The notes under the pieces: generated by a model
Databases searched by the model: none
What the model saw: only the letters and a program-made list of their open reading frames with translations
What the model was told of the DNA's origin: nothing
Part shown: positions 22,505 to 33,244 of the stretch, piece after piece
How the letters are laid out: every line of letters begins with the position of its first letter
How positions within the stretch are numbered: position 1 is the stretch's first letter
Made by a program: the position numbers and the translations under genes
Origin: Timema cristinae
Lineage: Eukaryota > Arthropoda > Insecta > Phasmatodea > Timematidae
DNA: 64,000 nt
Direction: 5' to 3'
NCBI GenBank assembly: GCA_039000515.1
Contig: JBCFYV010011135.1
Coordinates: 10,292,166-10,356,165 of the forward strand

Positions 22505-23310
22505 CATATAAACATGCAGGGTCTCTTTTTACACCTATAACTATAATTGCCACCATGTGTTCTCAAGCCGCAGATTCAAATATTGAAACTGTGGCCCCTT
22601 AAACATGGCGGTAGCTTAAAGTTTTAATATCTAACTTTAAATACATGTAATTCGATAATAACGGCAGACCCAGGTTCCACACTTATGCAGGGTCATTATA
22701 GACATATAGAACTATGATCCCCACTATGAGTGCTCATTCCGCAGATTCAAATACAGAAACTGTGGCACCTTAAACGGGTGGTCGCGCAGTGTTAATTCCG
22801 AGTCCAATATGGTTTGAAGGCATATATCGAAAATAATGGCAGAACCAGGATACACAATTATGTAGGGTCTTTGTATACATGGAGAACTATAATTCCCACC
22901 ATGTGTGCTAGCTCAGATGATTCAAATATAGAAACTGTGGTACCTTAAATTAGCGCCCAACAGCTCTGTATTCGGTTAATATAGTTTAAAGGCAATCAAT
23001 CTGAAAATAACGGCAGACCCAGGTTCCACACTTATGCAGGGTCAATATAGATTTATAGAACTATGATCCCCACCATGTGTGTTCATTCCAGATTTAAATA
23101 TAGAAACTGTGGCACCTTAAACTGGCGGTCGCACAGTGCTAATTTAAAGTCTAATATAGGTTTGAATGCATGTATCCAAAATAACGGCAGAAACAGGATC
23201 CCCACTTATGTAGAGTCGTTATATACATGTAGAACCATTATTCCCACCATGTGTGCTAGCTCCGCATATTCAAATATAGAAACTATGGTACCTTAAACTA
23301 GCATCCTATA
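22505..23310. repeat. Satellite-like tandem array, about 175 bp units
   Basis: Between four and five units, each with CCACCATGTGTGCT, ..CAAATATAGAAACTGTGG, ACCTTAAA and ATAACGGCAGA.CCAGG. CCACCATG-type landmarks fall near 22550, 22724, 22896, 23068 and 23245. Units alternate between two subtypes (CCAGGTTCCACACTTATGCAGGGTC and CCAGGAT.CACA.TTATGTAG), giving a dimeric period near 350 bases. The open frame 23063-23296 lies inside and is not a gene. Confidence 0.8.
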
Positions 23311-26050
23311 TATAGCTCTGTATTAGGTTAATGTTGTTAAGTTTTTAATAACATTCTTATGATCCTAGTGCATTCTAAGAATTAATTTTAAACTAATATT
23401 TGACTCTAGTGCCCTCTATGCTATTTTTTAAAACTAATTATCTACTATATTGCCATCTAATATAAATTTTGGAACTAATAGAAATTTTGGAACTAAATTT
23501 ATGCTTGGTTCCTATTATTTTTCTAATGTTGGTTAAAAACGGTTAGTTTATTGTGGATGTGGTGGACTTCTGGGAGCTCTTTAAAAGACATTTCGTCACT
23601 ATTACTATAATACAGGTACTTGTACAATATTATCAATTACATAGGTCTAATAATAATACTTTATTTATAATAATGTAGGGATCTTAATTGTGATAATGTT
23701 TTTAATACGATCAACTCCACATTAAAACATCTCTTTATCAAATGTAGGCAAGAATTCCGGTTCAACATGAAAGTTGAGATAATGCAATGGAAGAGATGGT
23801 TATTTAATAAGTACTTAATAAATTCCACCATAAAACTCAGTAAGAAGACATCTTTAAAGCTATGTAGATGAATAATATATTTTGTGTGAATGTCAGAAAC
23901 ATGTGAATAAGATTATGTAGTAACTAGCCGTATTGGAAATATCTAATACTATCAGCTGTTAAACTAGCAGTTCTGAAAATTAATTTAATATGTTTTTGAC
24001 TCAGTTTTATTCTACGAATTGCATCTTACTTGTCCGGGCTACATTCATACATAAAATTACACTTCTGTTATGGACGAGGATGGTTGAATCTTTAAGAAGT
24101 TTATGGTTGAATCCATAGGAAGCAAGTACACCCTCATTTGTATTGAGGGATAGGGAAAACAATTTAAGTAAAATCCTTCACTATACTCTTCTGGGATTTG
24201 AAGCTCGATCTCCTATTACTAACAATTTAACTTTTTGCGAGAGTGACTTCTTATACCAGTTGTATACAACCATTGGTACGCGATTACATAATATATATTA
24301 TATAAGTCTCTATTAATATATTGTTTTGATGATAAACAAAGAATAATCCATGCCAGGTTTAGGTTTAGCCACAAGAGACCCGGACGTAAGGACATACGAT
24401 CTCTCTCCTAGATGTATCTTATAGAACAAGGGAGAAGCCTTATAAGTCACACACATGCCACCGGGTGTCGCAAGAACACGATCTGGGTGGAACGCTTACA
24501 TGAAAAATTACACCTTAAATTAAACTTTTACAACTCAGTAAACGTAATGTTGAAGAAATCATTTTCACTTACAAGATCTAGTTGTGTATTTTACCCTTTA
24601 TTTAATGTTGCCTTATTTTTCAATGTCTGTATTTTAAATACGATATATTAGCTCGCTCTTAGTAAATATAATAATCACTAATCATAATGCTCCAACACGT
24701 CATAGATAGGGCTGTGGGGAGTGAGAGTTAGAAACAATTTGGGTGGAGTCGGAGTCTGAAAAAAATGTACCGATTCTCACATTGGCATCAAAATTAAAAT
24801 TTATATTACAACAATATATGGTAACTATATAATTTTTATTTTATACTACTTTTATTTCTTAGGATCTATATTTGTAATTTTAATTGACATATTTACTCGA
24901 TTATACATTCACACTGCCAAATAACCTTCCATGAAGTCATTTGTATTGCATCATTTCTTGTAAATTTGTTATTACTAATCAATTTACTTTAACAATTTAT
25001 GAAGTAGTCAGAGTTGGACAGTTAAAAAAAATAGAGGAGTTGGAGTAAAAAGAAAGTATCTAATATTTCCAAAGCCATGTTGTTCATTATCATGTCATAA
25101 TGAACGTTGATAAGTCAACAGCTCTCTTGGATCTTGCAGTGCATCTTGTATGCTGTCTAATACAAGCTATGATACAAACATAAATTTATTGATTAGCAAA
25201 TTACAATATGTATTAAATCAATATAAAAATATTTATCTGAGTTTTTATTAACAAATAATCCTCGTTTAATTTACAGATTTTTTTTTTTTCACTTAAGGTG
25301 TTAGTTGCTTTCAATGTTCTTACCATGAGTTATTAAAATTATTATTATCCAAGACACTCAGATTAACAATTTCATATATTTTCTCACTTCCTTAAAATTG
25401 AGGCAGTATTAAATTATTTTACAATTTGATTTGAAATATCCATTACATTCTTGATTACTTTAACAAGTCGTGATTTTTAAATAATCTTTATAGAAAATAA
25501 ATAAGGTGTGACACAGTGTATAGCAAAGTTTTATCATATCCCTATGATAGAATATGTATAACTTGCAGTATCTACCAACAATTTGGGGGTATAAAGTTGT
25601 GGAGGAATTATATCTAGTGGTACATGAGCATTATAGGTTTAATACCATCGACTTGAACTGCGGTGCTACCGAAATAGGTTTAACTCAATTGTTTACACAT
25701 ATAATCCAATTTCAACTCCTCTCTTTCAATAGAGATACTTTAAAACCCTCGTCTTGAAGAAATAACTCTTTTAGTAGATACACCCTAATTTTTGGTAAAT
25801 AAAAGATTGGATTTTGGTTGGGAAGTGTAACAGAATATATTTTATTTTAATTGATATACTAGTTCAACAAGTAAACTATTTGGTTATGTTTAAACATCTA
25901 ACTTATCAAATATTACATCCATTACTGTTTCAAGCCCATGGCCTGGGTCAATATTTATTCAAGTCAAATAGGCCTTTTATTCAAATCAGTAGGCTAAGCT
26001 TGTCATAGCTTCAGATGACTTATAATCTAACTCAAAACAGGTGCAACATT
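23311..26050. other. Intergenic AT-rich stretch with one SINE copy
   Basis: A degenerate S1 SINE is recognisable at about 24080-24250 on the reverse strand (GAGGGATAGGGAAAACAATTT, GGGATTTGAAGCTCGATC). Several short open frames, such as 24412-24651 and 25554-25757, have no domain, no splice context and no repeat relationship, and I do not call them genes. Confidence 0.4.
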
Positions 26051-26195
26051 TAGCCCTCGGGCGTTAATTTATAAATGTGGGAGGGTACACACATTCTCAT
26101 CAATGACAAAGTTTCGGCCATGCCGGGAATTGAACACGGGACTTCTAGCTCATTAGGCGGACACTCCACCAACTGAGCTAAAGTATCGGACGTCT
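26051..26195 (-). repeat. tRNA-derived SINE, family S3
   Basis: The reverse strand reads TTTAGCTCAGTTGGTGGAGTG (a good A box) and CCGTGTTCAATTCCCGGCATG (a good B box). A tail with AAACTTTGTCATTGATGAGA follows. The anticodon arm does not pair convincingly, so I call a SINE head rather than a tRNA gene. Confidence 0.55.
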
Positions 26196-26679
26196 TAACA
26201 TACTAAACATAGGAGATTAAAAATTTACATATAACTTGGCTTTTAAATGTTTATTTTATTTTATTCTCCTTTATTTGATAACAATAGGACCTTTATAATG
26301 TCTGGTTTAGAGTCTAAAACACATCTTGTATCAATGTTCTTTGTTCGAGAAGAAAAAACTTAATAGCAACGGCGTATGAAGATAGTTTTCTAAAGGACAA
26401 GGGTCTGTTAAAAATAGTCACTACAACTTTACTGATTCTAAATTAAAAGCTCAAAACCAAATAAATTCCATGAAAAGGTTAAATTTAATTTTATTTTGCG
26501 AATTTGTTATGAATCCAAAAATGGTACAATATTCTTGCAATATGATTTGATAGCTATTTGTATGTTCTAAGTAAATGTTTGTATAACCATTCGGTATAGT
26601 TTTAATCTTTTCCCTTTCTGTCCACACATTAGGCAAGATATAGCAATCAAGTTCAAGGAGTGGCACATACAAACTTGAT

Positions 26680-27192
26680 GGCGTCAGTCTGCAACCGAAT
26701 GGCTGCCATTGGTGGTAAGGATAGTGCCCACAAATTCACCCGCAGAAGTTTGCACTATATTCGCCAACAGATGGCGTCCACACGATTGTTTTAGCTCGAT
26801 TGATGATTGATGCGATGGAGTTCTTAGCTACAAAACATCGAATATGGAAAGTATTTTGTTTAATAAACTATGGTCAATCCATATAATTAGATCTATAAAT
26901 CCCAAGTTGCATAAAATATGCCGTATTGATCTTTGAAACTATGAATGGCCCATTTTGAATTTGAGCCCATTTTTGTGACAATAAATTAAATATCCTCATT
27001 TAAGCAAAAGCAACGCTCTCATATCGTCCCAGTAAATGTGAAAGGCTGTACAAATAATTTTCATTCCCCTGTGATCTATTAATATTAAATTCCAATGTGA
27101 AATACACATCTTTATACAAATCCAACTTGTCTTTTAGGTAAATCAAGATAAATTAGTTGTGAGTTCTTAATAACTACACCAACTTTAACAAG
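26680..27192 (+). promoter_or_regulatory. Probable promoter and 5' UTR of gene A
   Basis: Upstream of the exon 1 ATG lies a stretch less AT-rich than its surroundings, with CTGCCATTGGTGG (a CCAAT-type box in GCCATTGG), TTCGCCAACAGATGGCGTCC and several CpGs around 26690-26800. The DNA between there and 27193 has no long open frame. The start site cannot be placed from sequence alone. Confidence 0.35.
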
Positions 27193-27276
27193 ATGGAGGG
27201 AGAGACATCTGTGAAGATTGAACCAGAGGAAGACTTGGAATATAATCTACAGCATGATGAGAAGTTTGAAATTAAG
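27193..27276 (+). CDS. Gene A exon 1 (zinc-knuckle repeat protein)
   Basis: Twenty-eight codons starting MEGETSVKIEPEEDL, ending AAG before a GTATAG donor, phase 0. The peptide is acidic and holds one SUMO-consensus site (VKIE) in a KEPE-like context. ATG context is AACAAGATGG. The long intron that follows carries an S1 SINE. Assignment to gene A rests on phase compatibility, orientation, and the parallel arrangement in gene B, whose exon 1 is also short, acidic and rich in V/I-K-x-E. Confidence 0.7.
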
Positions 27277-28119
27277 GTATAGTTTGGTGAACACTGCATT
27301 TACTATTATTACAGGTTCTAGCTACAGTATAATTCAGTTTAATTAACATTTTATATAGCTGATGATTTAAAATCTGTCTGATAATCTCAACACCATTAGT
27401 CCAGAGATGTTATGGTAAACCACTAATAAATCACATGAGTAAAACTACCATCCAATGAACTTAGGCGAGACACAAACCACAACCCTCCACCTCGGTCACA
27501 GGCAATCCAGTTATTGTGAGATTAATTGCTTAGATTAGTGGAAGAGGAAGTCTTATTTTTGAAAGTCTACCCGCTTGGAGAGATATTTGAATATTCTTTA
27601 ATAAAATCCACCCTCATCATACTCGACCGAAATTCGAACATTGATTTCCCAGTCATTGGCAGTACTTTCTAATACGAGAATGACATTTTAGACCAGATGG
27701 CTATAAAAGCGGGTTAAGTTTATGTTTTTCATCAATATTTTCTAGCAATTGATATTTATCATCTTTCACATAACTCACCATGTATAGAATTTTTTATTTT
27801 GTTTAAAAACCGAATCAATATAACACATGTTTGAATTATGTTCAGTACATCACACTACACTTTGAAACATTTTCACCAAATATTTATTCTTAAAACTCTG
27901 TTCATTTACATGGTCTTTAAAATTCCTATGATCTAATGCTTGTTTATATTATCTAAAATCTGTTTGATATACATCTATTGTTTTTAAAGATTTTTAATAT
28001 AAAAATGGGTTTTGTTACATAGTCTTTATAAAACTCTGGTTTATAAAGCATGTTTCTATATTCTTATATGTGTTTAGTATACATTTCTATTCTTTAAATC
28101 ATCTCTTGTTTCCTGTTAG
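27277..28119. other. Gene A intron 1, with SINE and duplicated sequence
   Basis: It contains an S1 SINE copy on the reverse strand (about 27540-27715). From about 27380 the sequence matches intron 2 from about 28805 (CTCAACACCATTAGTC..., GGTAAACCA..AATAAATCACATG). From about 27770 it matches 29030 onward (ACTCACCA, AATCAATATAACA, TCACACTACACTTTGAAACAT). It is therefore part of the intragenic duplication that produced exons 2 and 3. The SINE is absent from the second copy. Confidence 0.6.
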
Positions 28120-28236
28120 TCTGAAATTGATCTTCCAATAAAATCAGAGGAAGCTTTTAAAGAAGAATTCAAAGATAAGCAGCCAGATAGTTGGGCAGGA
28201 CCTATAACATTTCCACCTATTAAAGAGGAACTTCCA
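28120..28236 (+). CDS. Gene A exon 2
   Basis: Thirty-nine codons between a TTTCCTGTTAG acceptor and a GTGAGT donor, both phase 0. It encodes SEIDLPIKSEEAFKEEF... and ends PPIKEELP, with two SUMO-consensus sites (IKSE, IKEE). Acidic, no other domain. It is duplicated as exon 3: residue by residue the two agree at SE/FE, IKSEE, FKEE, QP, W, GP and T. Confidence 0.75.
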
Positions 28237-28421
28237 GTGAGTAAAATTCTGATCCAAAACTTTTTCAACCATGTCACATTACTCGTTTGGGCTATAACAA
28301 AATTATAAATTGTAATTTGTTATGTTTGATATAAAAAACACCTGATTGTGGAGTATTTTTTTAAAATTTCAGATTACTTTTGTGTTATACGTTTTCTTAA
28401 ATTATTAATAATAGATGTCAT

Positions 28422-28466
<45 letters not shown>

Positions 28467-29245
28467 AGGATAGAGAGAGAAAAAACAAATAATATGGTTA
28501 TTTCGGGTTTTAGTGACTCTTTTTAGTGAACATTAAGCCATATTGAACCTAATTCATTAATCTTGAGTCACATATATTTCAACATGTATTATAACAAATT
28601 GAGATGGATTTAACTTTCAAATAACCATATACCTATTTTTTTAGACGATATTAAATTTTACTGTAATTAGGTGATTATTGTTTTATTAAATTTGCTCTTG
28701 GGAAGAATATACAAATAAGATGTAGTATTTAGCATTTATATTTAGTATTTTTAAAATGTTGGTTATTAATAGCATGACTAGAATTAGGGATTGAGAGTAA
28801 GTTTTAAGATATATCAACACCATTAGTCTAAAAAAGAGTACAGGTAAACCATCAATAAATTACATGTGTAAAACCACCCCCTAATGGACCCAGGAGAAAC
28901 AGAAATCTCAACCCCTTCACAATTCAGTTATTGTGAGACGGATGGCATAAACTGGTGTAGGGGTGCAGTTAATTTTGTGTTAAGTCATCATTGTTCTCTA
29001 AAAATTGTTGGGTTGTAAGCCAGTTTCATACAGCTCACCAGTTTTGGAATTTTTTTCAATATTTTTTTTTTCTAAAATTGGCTCAATATAACATAATGTT
29101 TTAAAACATGTTCACTATATCACACTATGATTTGAAACATGTTTACCTTAAGTCTATTGGTTTTAAACATGTTTGATATAAACATCTGTTCTGTTAAATG
29201 CTCTTTATAAATTTCTGGTTTAAAACCTTTCTTGTTTCATGTTAG
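28237..29245. other. Gene A intron 2, with (TA)n and duplicated sequence
   Basis: A (TA)n microsatellite lies at about 28425-28465. From about 28805 to the exon 3 acceptor the sequence is a diverged copy of intron 1 as described there. Confidence 0.6.
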
Positions 29246-29365
29246 TTTGAAGTTAATCTTCTAATAAAATCAGAGGAAGGTTTTAAAGAAGAATTGGATC
29301 ACTATCATCAGCCAGAATGTTGGCCAGGCCCTACAACACTTCTACCTAGGAAAGGGGAACTAACT
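29246..29365 (+). CDS. Gene A exon 3 (duplicate of exon 2)
   Basis: Forty codons between an ATGTTAG acceptor and a GTGAGT donor, phase 0. It encodes FEVNLLIKSEEGFKEEL... and ends LLPRKGELT. It is a copy of exon 2 with one extra codon and keeps one SUMO-consensus site (IKSE) while losing the second (RKGE). The frame and splice sites are intact, so it can be spliced in tandem with exon 2 or as an alternative to it. Confidence 0.7.
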
Positions 29366-31430
29366 GTGAGTAAATATTTTTAACCATTGGTTTTTAAATC
29401 ACTTTTTATTACCTATCTGCGCTATGGGCAAAAGTTTAAACTGTAAATAGTTTTAGTGAATACTTGATATAAAATTATTCATAAAATGGAATTCAAATTT
29501 TTATTTGGATAAATTCTATTATATGCTATTTTTATAAATTAATGCATTATAATTGTTGAAATTTTGTATATGAATTATGACCAAAACGGTGCTATTGTAT
29601 TTTTGACTAGATCCATAATGAGTATTTGATATTTATTTCTCCAAGCTAAGTTAATTGTAAAATAAGCTATTCCTACATTGTTAACTAAACCTACTTTCAA
29701 ATTAAAACATATTCATTGGGGTCAGACCAATTTCCTTAAGGTTTGTTCTTTTGTTGATCGGAATATTGAAGTAGATCCCAAGAAATGTTTGTGTCGATTT
29801 TTACATGTTGTAAATAAACTGCCTCACATGTCTTTTACCAATTCATGAGACAAATCTTCCTTCTTCTTGGATTTATTCAACAGAGTGATTTCAGATGCTT
29901 GGCGTCTTCAAATCCAATATTTAACTTTTCTCATTAAACTTTGCTTTACTATTAATGTCTGTTTGGGAAATTGATTAATTGAATGCCTCCAAATAATATT
30001 TATTAACTGTTGTCTCTTTAAAAAGGTATTGTGAGTTATCTGGTGGCCCAAAAAATTGTCATAGGGTCTTTTGTGTACAGTAAGATTTTCTCTTAGTGAG
30101 TTATCTTTGATCATTGCTCATGATTGTGTTTCATATAGACCATGTTGCTTGTAATCATAGGCTGCATAATTCATGGTAACTTATGGTTGGACCTCAAAAA
30201 ATCTGTTGTTTTTTTTAAATTACTAAAATTGAGAGGTCTTGCTGGTAAGGTTTGTTCTCTGCTTAAGTTAGAGTAGAAAAGGTAATCCTTATACGCTTCC
30301 TTGGAAGATCCTGATTATTGGGAGGGTCCACCACTGATGAATTTTAATTGAGTGCTATGTATTTACACTTAACAGGGGCGTTTGTCCCAGATCTAGATGT
30401 GTTGTGTCCTTCTGACAATCTTAGACTTATACTCAGTTATAAAATTCGTATTCAATTTTTTATCGACATTGACTATGTTATAGAGTTCGGACTTCTCTCA
30501 ATACCTTTGTTTTCAGGAAATTCTTATGTAATAATGACAATTAATTTTATTGGTTTTTATGAGGTTAACCTTTTAATATAACTTTCACTCAGTTCTATTA
30601 CTAATATTTTATATTCTCTTAGCACGTTTTGTATTCCTTCTAAATAATAGATCTTACATATTATTATTGTTGATCAACTATTATGCGATCCACCCATGGT
30701 TTTTTGAAACTACTGTTTCGAATATTGATATGACTTTCTTTGGGAAAGTTGCAACACCCTCCACTGTCCCTGTAGGAAAGGCCCTTAAAACTACGGTAAA
30801 GGGGGGATGTGCATACATGAAATATCATCAACAAATTAAAGAGCAAATAATTTAAATCAGGAATATTTTAATCACCTTCAAAAAACAAATAGACAAGAGG
30901 ATAATGGCCTTAATTCAAACTTCCTAGTAGCTACTATCCATAAAGAAAACATAGCATCTTGAAAACTAACTTCATTAAACTTGACTTACGGTCTTTCCTA
31001 TCATGTTACAGAATGATAGTATAATAAATATATACTAAATTTTTCCACCAAAATTTAAGGTAATAATTTTAATTAACAATTATATTCAATGAAATCTTAA
31101 GTCCTTCCATTTACATTAACTCAAAGTATATATTGATAGAATAAAATGGACACAGAATAAAACGCTAAAAATAGCGTATACCAACAAAGCGTTGATAACT
31201 AACTCTAACAATTTGCAACGTATGACAATCATACTGACACCTAAACAATATTTGAAGAGTAAACAAAGCTAAAGCCAGGCCCAATCGCCCCATTGCGTTA
31301 TACTAGAGACACGCCACATCATAAATACGGCTTTCATTCCCGACACGCCTAATATCCTAAAAAAAAAAAACAGTTTAATAATATTGAAAGCATAGTTACA
31401 GCCTGGTCTAACCTCCACGACCCTGATACA
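29366..31430. other. Gene A intron 3, 5' part, no gene recognised
   Basis: Short open frames (29908-30114 on -, 30348-30581 on +, 30667-30855 on +) have no recognisable domain. The region could hold an old element, since its sequence is less repetitive than neighbouring introns, but I cannot assign it. Confidence 0.35.
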
Positions 31431-31437
31431 TTGATAC

Positions 31438-31790
31438 ATAATAAGCAAACAAAAAAGAGTCCATTTATATTAAACAAATTAAATTTCCCGGTCTATCATA
31501 ATAAGCAAATAAAAAAAGAGTCCATTTATATTAAACAAATTAAATTTCCCGGTCTATCCTCCATGACCCAGATACCTGTCATGCTGTTTCTATAAATGAA
31601 ATTTAATGATACCAATCGGTCCAAACTCCCTGGTCCCTCCTCCAGGACCTCCATACACGTAACGCTGTCATACAACGCTCTGATCCCAATGCCCCCTGGC
31701 AACGCTCTGTGGCAAAGCTCTGTCCACCTCGCCCTCTGGCAATGCTCTGTCCACCTCGCCCCCTGGCAATGCTCTGTGGTTATACAATTT
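31438..31790. repeat. Tandem duplications before the candidate promoter
   Basis: A unit of about 60 bases (ATAATAAGCAAA...GAGTCCATTTATATTAAAC...GGTCTATC) is present twice, at 31438-31497 and 31498-31557, nearly identical. At 31690-31785 a second repeat of about 23-30 bases follows (CCTGGCAA.GCTCTG, CTCTGTCCACCTCGCCCYCTGG). The open frames there are repeat artefacts. Confidence 0.7.
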
Positions 31791-31904
31791 TTATACACTT
31801 ATATATATTATTTCTGAATCTAGCACACAAAACAAAGGGGGGGAAAGTTCATATTCAAGCCAGTCACGTAACCCCAGGCATCACGTCATCATAGATCAGT
31901 CTCT

Positions 31905-32184
31905 TCTTTCTTCCTGGTCGCTGATTGGCCGTCAGCCGACGCATTGCAGCAAAACACGAATATTTGAAGTTGATCACTCGACAGCCGTTGGAAGCGTCTG
32001 TTGCTAGGTGACGGTTGCTATGGTCTTCCCCCAGGTGGCAACACTGCGCAGATTTGATTTGTCAGCTTGACCCTCAGAAACTTCGTTTAGTCATAATTTT
32101 TTCTCGGGCCGGTTACAGCTTTGGACATTTCTTGTAGTCGTCCGCGACCCAGCCGGGCCGTTTTGACTTGGCAGGATTCTAGTG
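31905..32184 (+). promoter_or_regulatory. CpG-containing candidate internal promoter of gene A
   Basis: About 280 bases, clearly richer in G+C than the flanks, contain CTGATTGGCC (inverted CCAAT box), GTTGCTAGGTGACGGTTGCT (resembles an RFX X-box) and ACTGCGCAGA (NRF-1-like half site). No TATA box is evident. This motif mix is usual for broadly active promoters. It lies directly upstream of a short frame with a good splice donor that is in phase with gene A exon 4. Promoter function is inferred, not shown. Confidence 0.45.
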
Positions 32185-32205
32185 ATGTCAGCTTGGAGAT
32201 TCAAG
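32185..32205 (+). CDS. Candidate alternative first coding exon of gene A
   Basis: ATG TCA GCT TGG AGA TTC AAG (MSAWRFK) is followed at once by GTACGT, a good donor. It is phase 0, so splicing to the exon 4 acceptor at 33244 gives ...WRFK-KLQENL in frame. It would produce an isoform lacking the acidic, SUMO-site-rich exons 1-3. Support is sequence only (promoter-like upstream DNA, donor, phase). Confidence 0.4.
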
Positions 32206-33244
32206 GTACGTGACGAACAACTCGTTTCGTAGACGGACAATAATGAATGAATAAAGAATGTTTAATTGATGTGAGATGGTTGGGCTGCATTGGGCTATAA
32301 TAGTGAACAGTACTATTATAGGTTACGTCGGAGTTATTAAGGAGCGGGTAGTATGTTATACGTGATGAAGCATGTAGAATCAGGTTGGGTGGGGTAACTA
32401 TTGTACAATACGAAGATTGTATTGTTACAAAGTTTCATTATAGTAATGTGCATTATATCTTAATAAGTAATTATATTTATTGAATAATCTTTGAATTGCT
32501 TAAACTATCTGTACTTTTCCTCATACTTTTTAAAAAAAAAATATATTTCGTGGTCGATATCACCACTATGTATCAATACATATCTAATCTCGCCGTTCCC
32601 TCACGAGGTAGCCAAGAATATGTGCATATAGCTCAAAAAACAACAATTCTGTACTGCTTTATCAACATCACCCAATCGTATAGGCCTATGCTCTTTTATT
32701 TATAAAAACCTTAAGGTTTGATTATTTACACATTCTTCAACAGGTCTTACATGGCCTCTCCCTTTTAATCTACACATTCTTCTTAATTATATTTGTTCCA
32801 TCACCTGATTCACACTCTTCTTCTCAACATGCCCAAACCAATCATTATCAGAAGACTCTTTCATAAGTTTTCACAAATATTTTAGATATTTCTTTCCGAC
32901 CCCAATCACCTGGCTCTTGTGTTTCTACTTACACAACAATGTTGGCGTTAAAATTGATACTGACATCTTTGCCTCTTTCATTAATACATAACTAATAATA
33001 AAAATCTACACAAATCCATCACTCTCAGAGATACATTTACTCGTTTGTCGATTTCCCCAACCCTACTTCCATTTTTATAGAAAATTCTGCCCCGATACAC
33101 AAAAACACTACCGTGCTTTAAGATTTCCAATATGTTTTATTTATTTGTACTCTTTCTAATCCGAATGACTATTTAATATTCAATGAACAACACAATTTAC
33201 ATGTTTTTTTGTCAAACTTATTTTATTTAATTTCTTTATTACAG
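32206..33244. other. Gene A intron immediately before the array exon
   Basis: AT-rich, no repeat family recognised. It ends in a T-rich tract and TTTCTTTATTACAG, a good acceptor. Confidence 0.5.

Noticed and set aside
29908..30855. Cluster of short open frames in gene A intron 3
   Set aside because: No domain, no shared frame and no repeat relationship; lengths are within chance for AT-rich DNA.
31526..31894. Overlapping open frames on both strands with repeated LCPPRPLAM / ARWTEHCQ peptides
   Set aside because: They translate a short tandem DNA repeat and have no start context or domain.
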